Assembly: GCA_034620365.1 (NCBI GenBank)
Contig: JAQGEQ010000037.1
Location: 248,001-312,000, forward strand
Source: Pegea sp. RAD2-039
Taxonomy: Eukaryota; Chordata; Thaliacea; Salpida; Salpidae
Reading direction: 5' to 3'
Length of the DNA stretch: 64,000 nt
Part shown: one piece after another, positions 40,096 through 49,154 of the stretch
Numbering within the stretch: position 1 is the stretch's first letter
How the letters are laid out: each line of letters opens with the position of its first letter
Program-made: the position numbers and the translations under genes
The notes under the pieces: generated by a model
The model's database searches: none
The model's input: the letters and a program-made list of their open reading frames with translations, nothing else
Told to the model about the DNA's origin: nothing

Positions 40096-42449
40096 AGCTT
40101 TCTAATGCACAAAGAGAAATAGAGTTGTTAACAAAAAGGATCTTATGACATGATAAATGCTGCTTAGAATTAAGCACTTGTGTTGTAGATTATTCAAGTG
40201 TGTTGGTGATGCTATGTGCTAAATATTAATGAGTTTAGTTACAAGTTGAGATTACAACTTGAGTAACTTGTTTCAAAATTTTGTAGTAATAAATATTAAT
40301 GAGAAGTTTTTAAATGATTGCTTTATTTACTTTGAGTCTAATCATTTTTTTATTCAGATCACTTTTTTAAGTTTAGTAATAAATGTTTTTTAGTAAAATT
40401 GAAGTTTTTTTTTATCGGTTGATACTTCATTTAGTGGTTATCATCAACATTCTTGCTGAGAACTCATCAATACCTTTCAAGTAAGTTAACAAATTTCATT
40501 ATTTGTAAATTTTAGTAAAAACCTAATTGCAAAAATCTTTAATGTATAAACGAAAAATATATGAGTTCATTCGTTAGCAGATCACAAGGTATTTACTTTC
40601 AGTAAAAAAATCTCTCACCATAAGACACTATCACTTGATTATAACTAAAGCCTCCCTATGAGAGTTTTTACAATTACTCTTATCAAACCTTGTCACTTAA
40701 ATTTTTATTTTGCTGGACTTTTTGTTGATTTGTTTGGATATAAATGACTATATCTTCAAATATTCTATCAATAAAATAATATTTTATTCCACAATTAATT
40801 CAATTACTCAGCAATTCATGACTAAAACAGACAAAATTGTTTTAAAATCGTCGAATAACTTATAGTAATTCTGAAAAATGTAAAACCTTATCATGATGTG
40901 TTTGAATAATACGCAGCCATTTTAAATTTACTTTCCTAAATAATCACTGGAAACATTATAAAAAAATGTAGAGATACAAAGTTTAATTGGCTTATCCTAC
41001 TCTTTGTTAAAACCTCACAAAGTATGCCGATGCTATTGGTTACCACCAAACACCTAGAAGTACTTATAAAGTAGCTTACATTGTCAAAGACATATTCCCC
41101 AATAAATTTTCCATTCAAAACAAGTTGATCCGGAAATCTGGTTGGATTGAAGTAGTGTTTAACACAGTTTTATTAAATTAAATAATTGGAATTTATAAAA
41201 TTGCTAGTTGGAAGCATCATTGTATTTCAGTGAAACAATGAATTAGTTATTAGTATTAGATGCATAAAAATACGACCATCAAATATTCAGCGGTGTGCTA
41301 ACTTCTAAACGTCAACAAAAAATTGGAAGTATCATCACGTTAGCAAACAAACCAAGTAAAATCGTTTTCGTCACAGATGAATAATTACACAGCTAAAAAC
41401 AAGAAACCTTGAACCATGCAAACTCGAAGCAAAGCAAATAAATAGAATCTTTAAAATAAACAGGCTCACTTGAAAAGTTAGCTTGTGATACTAGCCAAGA
41501 TTTTTTTTCTTTTAAACTACAACGATGTATGTTATTTGAGTTGAAGATCAAATTGTTAAGTTCAAATCCTTGTCACTAAGGATTATGCAATCATTCTAAC
41601 TTGTAGTTAAATCTAAAACAGCCATTTTCGGTTCAAGACAAGATAATTTGTCAATTTTTAATATAATTGTTTAAATCGGATAAAAATTAAACAAATTTAA
41701 TCTGAGCAAAAGTATAACGATAAAATTAGTCTATCTTTTCATTTTTGATTTATTTTTATGCTTATTGCTAATCTGAAGCCACAAAATATTTTGTTTGTTT
41801 TTATTTTAAAGTACCCATAGCAAAGTATAAAGATATAGGCTCGACTACTTGTATGTAAACCTTGAAACTAAAGCGATTTATACCATGAAAAAAATCGGAG
41901 ATATTTTATTTGAAAAATTAAATCTATCATTTTTAAGTCCACCTCTTGCTTTAAGTTTGAAATTTATACAAACTATTGAGTCTTTACAAGTTATCTGTGT
42001 ACTTACCTAATAAGCTCGAGGTATCTTACGTTTGATCTTACTTGCTAATCTAAATTTTGCATATAAATTTATTGACTATGATTTATTACTTTATATAAAT
42101 TTATTGGCCAGCTTATAAGCTATTATCTATCACTTAATTAAATATAATATAGCTCTAAAAGTGACTAAAAATCGGTTTATATAATCTAGACAATAAAGAG
42201 GATGACACATCAAAGATACCATCAATCGAATTCCTTATATTTTGTTATTTTGAAAAAAACAGATTTCAGAAAAGTGTATTTATAAACTTTGTCATCAAAC
42301 CTTAGTAGCTGTTAGTTTAGCCACAAGAAGATATATAGTGATTGCAATTGAAACCGGATAAAATTGTTTGCAAATAAACGCACTTAAGCTAAAAGAAGAT
42401 GTTCTTTCAACACTTTTAAGCAGTCAGGGTGCTAAAATAGATTCGTTCC
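40096..42449. other. AT-rich non-coding stretch upstream of the gene
   Basis: No gene supported. A 60-codon minus ORF at 40936-41118 is unremarkable. No exon encoding the missing first finger pair of basonuclins was recognised here on the plus strand. Confidence 0.5.
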
Positions 42450-42750
42450 AATTTACTGATTATAAGATTATTATTCATTGCTATCGTGTTGGAGTTTTGC
42501 AAGGTTCTAAACCGTCTAGTAACATCGCTTTGAACTAAGTAGGCTTGTCCTTAGTGGTAGCTAATATCTGGCAAGAAAGTGATTTCGTGTGATCGTTCGC
42601 TGTCGTCACAAAAATCTCTAGAGATTACGGTAGCTCGGAATAATCAATCTAATTCTAATTCTATCGCGTAATAGTTTGTTCCCCAATATCGTAGGCTCGT
42701 CGTTATTATCCCCAGTGTATAGAGCTTGGCATAGTGACAATACCAAGATA
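42450..42750 (+). promoter_or_regulatory. GC-richer island upstream of the gene; possible proximal promoter
   Basis: A non-repetitive patch 250-550 bp before the candidate first exon, with CpG-containing sequence (gatcgttcgctgtcgtcac near 42591, tctatcgcg near 42660), gttccccaat and ttatcc (GATA-like). There is no clear TATA box. Its position makes it an alternative to the 36.7-37.2 kb island as promoter; which is used cannot be decided from sequence. Confidence 0.2.
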
Positions 42751-42984
42751 AAGTTTGATTAAGCCTATTAACTAGCTAACAATGAAAATGCCGTTTTTAT
42801 TATACGCAGTACTTGGCATCTGAATTTCAGATTTTGTTTCATTTTATTTCTAATAATTATATAAGCCCCCAACATTTAATTTGATTTCAGATTAAAAGTG
42901 AATCAAAATTAATTGGCTTTTTTTATGTATAGATAAAAGATTCTTCTCAGAGATCTATCTAGGGTTTCCAGGAATTTACAAGAA

Positions 42985-43008
42985 ATGCAAGATCAGAGGA
43001 ATGACCAG
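42985..43008 (+). CDS. Candidate 24-nt first coding exon (MQDQRNDQ)
   Basis: ATG at 42985, with G at -3, opens eight codons ending in CAG exactly before a GTATAT donor at 43009. The next acceptor (tttattttgagcag, ending 43604) begins in the same phase 0 and reads AAA ACA GAT TCG into the ATG at 43617. Joining the two gives MQDQRNDQKTDSM and a 1045-residue protein. The downstream ATG has T at -3, a weaker context. What is seen is only phase compatibility and splice-site shape. The donor is not strong, so the segment could instead be 5' UTR or chance. Confidence 0.35.
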
Positions 43009-43604
43009 GTATATTTTATAAAAGATTAAGAATGTTTCTGCTGCATTCGTGAAATGATTTTTTTCTGCAAATTCTTTAAAATTAAATTTTATAAGCTGCA
43101 ATTCTTGAAAATTTCTTTGATCAAATTGTAAAGCTAGTTTGTAAATATTCTAATAAACTTTAGACAGATTAGGTTGTAAATATTTTAATTTACCGCACAT
43201 ACATATTGACTTTTATTTTCTTGTATCTTAGATCAAATGTTTATATTTGATTACAACATGGTGATGAAGTTAAATTCAAATAATTTTACTCGTTCAACTT
43301 AGTTTTTGCGCTTTTAAATTGTTTAAATCTACAAGATCATGTTTACCGAAGCTAAAAAAATGTTGTAATCAGTTTTAATAACATCAGAGCATACCTGAGC
43401 TAGCTTTTGTTACCAAATTAAACCTTTTTCTAACTTTAATTGCGTTTTATGGCAAGTATAGCGTCAACTGTTTTAAAGTAAGAGCCAAAGTTTAGCTTGC
43501 ATACGCAAAATAGGACTTTCTTCTAGTTTACTTTAAGTAATTTATTATTCAATTTAAGCCTAATAATTGCTCCAAACAAATTATCAAACTTTTATTTTGA
43601 GCAG
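43009..43604 (+). other. Possible intron between the candidate first exon and exon A (596 nt, phase 0)
   Basis: It would run from gtatat (43009) to gagcag (43604). The acceptor side is supported by a T-rich tract; the donor side is only fair. If the upstream exon is not real, this acceptor may receive another 5' exon or a trans-spliced leader, or transcription may start within the segment. Confidence 0.35.
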
Positions 43605-44941
43605 AAAACAGATTCGATGAGTTCATACAACTCTAAACAGAATGTTGGAACAAATGACGCTTACCAGCTTGTAAATGAGAAGCTGGGACCATATCTAAAT
43701 CACTCTCAACGTCATTTTTTATCAGCTAGTAGCTCTCAAAATGGACATTCTACAAAAGATTATTCGGCTTCTGAAAATGATGAACCAGAGTTTGAAGAGC
43801 AAATAACTTCACATGGAAATGGTACGGAAGTAACTAACAAAGGATTCCTTAACGAGTCAAGTTCGACTCATTCTTCTGCTGCGGATGATAGTGACCACAA
43901 AATGAGTCCTGGCTTCAATAAATCACAAAACTCTGAAGGAGAAGACTCTGGTAATGAGATCGACCCAACCTTAAAAAGAACTGAAGACAGGGCTCATCAA
44001 CAAATGACTATGCCGTGGAATTCGATGGGTTCAGTTACAGATCCACAACATGCTGCTGTCTGCAATATGATGATCAGATTTTTTATCCAACAGAAGCAAT
44101 TAAATAACGCTCCGTTTAATATATACCCTGAAATGTCTCGTATGAATAATTTGAGACAGTATACGAACTCGCATTTATCAAATAACTCACCTGCAACCAA
44201 TACAAAACTCGGGGGCGATCAAGGGGAAACATCTAACTCTAAATTCAACGAGTCTCCGGAGAAGAACGCAACAGCTACGCAGCTCTTTCAAATGTTTAAA
44301 TCTCTTCAACCGTTTAACATCAACTCAAACTCACAAATTAACAGAGATTCAGCTGATGAAGATGATTCTAAATCCGAAAAATCATCTGTAACTAGTTCTT
44401 CTTCTAACTCACAATCATTAAAACGTCAGCATTCATCTATTAGTCAAAATTCAACTTTACAGTCATCTGACATTCAAATGCCATTTTCATCAACTGGCTT
44501 CCCATTTTTTGGTGCTGGAAACAACTTCATGCTAAACAATAATCAAAACTCAACCACTTTAGCAGATAAATCACCAGTTTCTGAGACATCAACATCTAAT
44601 CAAGGATTCAATTTCATCAACTCCTTCCAACCTTTTCTACCAGTGGCATCAACTTCATCAACTGCTGCGTTTCAATCCTTACTTCTACATCAAAAACATC
44701 GACAAGAAACAAGCTTTAACGGGCATAAAGCAGATCATTCAACTAGCGAAGTTACGGGTGGGTCTCAGACCGAGCAAAACTTGGCAGATGTTCAACAGCA
44801 AACGTCCAGACGCTCGCGACTTCCTCCTAAACGTCCTAGAAACGTAGGAAGCGGGGGCGGTGAATTTTTAAATGGATATTGGATTCCAACTCGATCAAGA
44901 TCCTGTTATGTTTGTAAAAAGAACTTTAAGAACGTCTACAG
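43605..44941 (+). CDS. Exon A: disordered N-terminal region, NLS and Cys half of finger 1
   Basis: The acceptor gagcag ends at 43604 and the donor CAG|gtttgt starts at 44942. The frame is open throughout and ends with two bases of a Ser codon (AG|T) completed in exon B. Residues 1-441 are rich in Ser, Asn, Thr and Gln, with acidic patches (for example around residues 54-62 and 245-251) and a more hydrophobic segment around 144-168 ([11 protein letters not shown]). The basic cluster at 398-407 precedes a Gly-rich linker, then C430 and C433 of finger 1. If the intron is retained the frame stops at 44957 after five intron-encoded residues (RFVPS), giving a 446-residue product without any complete finger. 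Confidence 0.85.
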
Positions 44942-47900
44942 GTTTGTTCCATCTTGATTATATATCAGGAAAGTTTTAAGAACCTTTTTTTTTACTTTAT
45001 GAGCAGCTGCTTAAAAATGGCGACTTGCTAGTCTAACTACGACTATCATTGTCTTGTCATTTATTTTACATTACTAAACACCCTAACCATGTAATTCTAA
45101 ATCTATTTAACGACTCATAATGAATATATTTGATACAACTAATAATAGATAATGAAAGTATGTGACGTAGAAGGTATAACTACATAGTGATTAGTCAAAG
45201 CATTTGGAAATATAATCCTTTGGCAAAACGAAGTAAAAATCGTTAAACTCTCTGCTGGTTTAATATAGGTTTAAACAAGAGGCTTAAATGTCATTTAAAT
45301 ATACGTCTTCAGACTTATCATTTGAATTTCACAATCTTACTCAAGTTTAAAATAAGCTGCAAATTGTATAAATGAAAATGACTATGTTATATAAGAAATA
45401 TTTGTAATGTAAACCAATTAAAAAATCAATTATTTTTAACTTTAATATAAATTTCGTTGAGTCGAAATCCGGTGAATTTGACAGTATTAATAACAAGTTA
45501 ATTTGATAAATTGCTATCTAAAATTGAATATTAATTTTAATCGAGAATTAACTTTCAATCAATTTTTTCTTTCAGTGTCAAACTGCATATCAAGAACGTT
45601 CATATGAAAATTAACTGGGATTGCACAGTACCTGGATGCAATTCAAGATTTCCCTCAAAAAGAAGTAGAGATAGACATAGCGCAAACGCAAAGTTACATG
45701 TGTAAGTTAAAAAATTTTTAATCATAACAAATTAATCTTACTGACAAATCATGTTTGTGAGCACTTATTATTTATTATTAGATATAAATGTTTGAGAAGC
45801 TTAATTATCTCCAAGTCTTGATCAAATACTATTTGATTTAAAAATTATGTTTTTTCTTATTTTTGTTTAAAACATTGCTTCAATAACGTCTTTTAATTGG
45901 CTTTGGATGATCGTAATTTAATTTTGTAAAAGCGTTTAAATTGATATATGTTGTATCAACATTAACAAAGACTAGTAACAATTGTTCTGAAGGTTTAAAT
46001 TAAATTTTGAATCCAGCGTTTGCAAAAATCTTTAATCAATTCAATTTTGTTTAAAAGTTTGGTAAATACATCTTGCTCATCATCTAGTGGATTGTTTTTG
46101 TTGCTATCAATTTTAAATAATCATTGAAAGTGAGATATAAAAAAAAAGATAATTTGAGTAATTAACTAATCAATAATCAGAAAAAAAGCTCTCACAGTAA
46201 TTGACAATAATAAAGTTGACCTAATTACATCTTTACAATTTTACTTATCTTCCGTTTTAATCTTTACCAACGTTAAAATGGCATCATAAAACTTATTTAA
46301 AGCAAGTAAAGTACATTAACAGAGAAACCATTACGTCTGTAGATCACTAGAATTATTTTGGACCGTTTTTCGTTCCACTTTAACCATAATCTTTCTAAAC
46401 TTCTTACTTAGCTGACTGAGTTTGTGTGTTTATCGTCTTTATAGCCCTAGCAACACGACTTAATAAGCTAATTACAATCAGTTAGTCTGACTGAGTACGA
46501 TAATAAGTTAACCTTGGACTTGTTATAAACACTGCAATGTTTAATAAACAAGTTGAAGATGACAGCTGCTGATATTAATGTTTCAAGACTCTTAGAAGCC
46601 AAAATGTTCTTAAATCAAGCTTTATATTTTAGTACATTACTGAAGCTGTCGTTTTGTAGCCAACATTTTATGTGATAAATGAAGCTTTTAAACCAAGAGC
46701 TTTAAAAAGAGAAGTTTTAGTTTCCGATAAACTTAGCTGTAACCCAATCAAGTATAAAGCAAGGTTGATTGCAAATGACTACTCTTTCTCGCTAGAACTT
46801 GATCGCTTTTAATTTCTTCTTTAACTACCACTGAGCACAGGAGATTTGATCATCCAGAAAGAGTCACATGAGACACAAAAGATGCAGATTTATTTATGTT
46901 TAGTTGAACTTCTAGTAGCTATAGCTTTAGTTACATCTAAAACTGATTCACATTCTAGCCAAAAATAGTGACTAAAACCCTTCAACACTGACATGTTAAG
47001 ATCTTTTATTTACTGCTCTGTTTGCTTGGTTGCATTGAAAAGCGTTTAGCAGCTTAAGCTATATCGAATTTACCTGTCTTTTCACCCGGAGTCTATACAA
47101 TAGTACGCTTTCATTCTGTGCTTCGTCACTTTTTGTATTCTCTCAACGGGCGTGACATACCTTTTTAAGCATGATTGCACATTGGTTACTTGCCGTTCAA
47201 ATCCTAGTGAAAGGAATTATGTTGATGACATGATGTCGCAGTAGACTGTTATCCTAAACATCTTTTGTGGTATTATCACGAATCTTATATTTATAATATA
47301 ACCCCAATCAAGAGTTATCTCAACGCTTCTATCACAAGATCTTTTAGTTTTATTTCATTTTTTTTATCTTGAGTAGGTGATTTTTAAAGAAGATGATAGA
47401 TTTATTTTAAAATGTTACTTCTAATAGTGGACAAGATTTCAATCGAAATATTTTATTATTACTTTCAAATCAAACTTTTAATAATCATCTTTATCTTGTA
47501 CAGAAAACAGCGTCTCAGAGGTCTGTATGGAGATCAAGCAGTGAGCAAGAAAACCTCTGAAATAGTCACTCAAATCAGTGCTCCATTGATACCAACTTTT
47601 TACGACAAGACCAACTCTGTTCCAACTACTGGAGCTTTAAGCAACAGCATAAATAACAAACCAAAGAGTTTTTATAATGATGAACCTCCAACCAGTTCCG
47701 GTGTTACTTCATCTTCTTGTTCAGATAACAATTTGCATTTAGTGACCAGCAAGTCATCGCTTCCTGAAGCATCCTCAGCTAATTCTGTTCTTAGTTTGAA
47801 AAATGGATCCCCAAAACCAAACGATTTAAAGTCTTACATAAATGGAAAGTCAGGAAAGATACAAAATCAAGTTGTAGACAACTCCAAAAAAGATACCAGT

Positions 47901-49154
47901 GGATCTGAGTGGACAAAAATGAGTCAAGAACAGACTAAATACGAAGATAAATCAACAAAAACCTCCAATTCAGATGAGTCAGCTAAAACTAAACCCATTT
48001 CTACCACATCTAATAAAACTAATAGATCATGGTGTCCCTCAACCAATCAAAATGTCCCTGAGTATTGTAGTAATGGTCTACAAAAACGACCAAGATCAAA
48101 CAGCCAAGCATCTTCAGAAGCTTCAAATACCTCTAGTGGTACAAAAAGTCCTAAAATATTAGTGAAAAATGAGCCAGCTCAATCTATGAAGCTAAACCAA
48201 GGAGTCAACAATAATCAGATAGACGAACAACCACTTGCTAAATTACCAGCTACAACAAATGGTACTCAATTGCTTACACCAACAGATTCTGATAACTCAA
48301 CACCAACAAGTCCAAGCATCAATCCACCGCCCTTGTCTACAACCTTTCCGTCCCTTAATCACCTCACACATGCTTATCTACTGCCATACATGAACAGCTT
48401 GGACTCGACCCAGTACGCCCATAATTACCCCAACTTCATACCCCCCCATTGTATGCCAGTAGACCAGTTTAAGAACGCGACTAACGGCTTTAAGCATCGT
48501 GCACCTGGGTTTAACGGCTTTTTGTCGTCATGGCAACCGAACAGCAGCCTTGCGAGTTTCTTTTCGCAGCGGGCACCATTTTTTCCGCCATCACCACCGC
48601 TAGCCCCACCACTGAATTTTAATGGGATTAATTTCGGTGGGTTCCCGCCAGCTTTATTTGGTCAGAATCTTGGAATGATCAATGACAACATTTTTATGAA
48701 CTATTTGACGAGCTTTGCATACGCAGCAGCTCAAAATAACTCAACAACCGGTGAAGCAAGCATCAACAGCAATCGTAACAACAATAACAACAGTAATAAT
48801 TCAGCTGCTAAAATGTTTTTTCCATCTTCTGAATCACCATCAATTAATCATTCAAGCATCTTCAACACTGGATCTTCCAACTCAAGAAATGGAGTCACAG
48901 AGCAAGATGATCCTACTTTAAGCATGGGAGGTAATACGTGGAAAGGTGGTCCGGTCCGTTGTAACTTATGTGGACAGCTTTATAGCAACAAGGGCACTTT
49001 ACGTGTCCACTTTAAATCGGTTCATTTACGGGAGTCACATGAATGTACTGTCCCAGGTTGTAATCAAACATTCACGTCTGTCAGAAGTCGGAATAGGCAC
49101 AGTCAAAACCCGAATCTTCATCGTGGGTACCAATTACCGAAATCTAACCAATGA
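43617..49154 (+). CDS. Basonuclin/disconnected-family C2H2 zinc-finger protein, spliced gene
   Basis: CDS is join(43617..44941, 45576..45701, 47504..49154): 3102 nt, 1033 residues plus TGA. Seen: two double-finger modules with the same spacing, C-x2-C-x12-H-x4-H, a 6-residue linker, then C-x4-C-x12-H-x6-H. They lie at residues 430-483 and 970-1023. The motifs RSRDRHSAN (pair 1) and [13 protein letters not shown] (pair 2) are family signatures. Known: BNC/disco proteins are nuclear DNA-binding regulators of transcription, and vertebrate basonuclins have three such pairs. By similarity these two correspond to the middle and last pairs. A basic run (residues 398-407, [10 protein letters not shown]) is a probable nuclear localisation signal; a second is KRPR at 678-681. 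The rest is Ser/Asn/Gln/Pro-rich and probably disordered. The ATG at 43617 is the first in the frame after an in-frame TAG at 43524, but a short upstream exon may supply an earlier start. Family assignment is firm; the ortholog name and the true 5' end are not. Confidence 0.9.
44942..45575 (+). other. Intron 1 of the BNC/disco gene (634 nt, phase 2)
   Basis: GT at 44942 and AG at 45574-45575. The intron interrupts the first finger between its Cys and His halves, after the codons for FKNVY. It is AT-rich with stops in all frames and I see no other feature in it. Confidence 0.88.
45576..45701 (+). CDS. Exon B: completes the first zinc-finger pair
   Basis: This 126-nt exon lies between a pyrimidine-rich acceptor (tttttctttcag) and a consensus donor (gtaagt). 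Translated in the phase left by exon A it gives residues 442-483 plus two bases of V484. It supplies H446 and H451 of the first finger and the whole second finger (C458, C463, H476, H483), including [11 protein letters not shown]. It is too short for a standard ORF search and is recognised from frame continuity and finger spacing. Both flanking introns are phase 2, so the exon is symmetric (42 codons) and could be skipped without a frameshift, removing the functional part of this pair. Confidence 0.9.
45702..47503 (+). other. Intron 2 of the BNC/disco gene (1802 nt, phase 2)
   Basis: Donor gtaagt at 45702, acceptor tacag at 47503. The intron is mostly AT-rich. A less AT-rich patch at about 46350-47260 (for example around 47085-47160, with cacccggagtc and caacgggcgtgac) differs from the flanking intron and may hold regulatory sequence, but I recognise no specific site or open frame. 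Confidence 0.88.
47504..49154 (+). CDS. Exon C: disordered linker and C-terminal zinc-finger pair
   Basis: The acceptor cttgtacag ends at 47503. The first A completes the Val codon begun in exon B, then K485-Q-R-L-R-G follows. The open frame also runs upstream to 47412, but those 31 hydrophobic codons are intron sequence read through the acceptor. Residues 485-960 are low-complexity: a Ser/Thr/Lys-rich part, KRPR at 678-681, a SUMO-type V704-K-N-E site, a Pro/Phe-rich stretch encoded near 48577-48620, and an Asn run encoded near 48760-48800. The last pair is C970/C973/H986/H991 and C998/C1003/H1016/H1023, ending ten residues before the TGA at 49152-49154. Vertebrate basonuclins also end shortly after their last pair. 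Confidence 0.92.

Noticed and set aside
43997-44200. 67-codon ORF on the minus strand
   Set aside because: Lies wholly inside exon A and is an antisense shadow of the real gene.
47412-47503. Hydrophobic N-terminal extension of the exon C open frame (31 codons, membrane-segment-like)
   Set aside because: It is intron 2 sequence read through; the acceptor at 47503 keeps frame and Val codon with exon B, and finger proteins of this family have no such segment.
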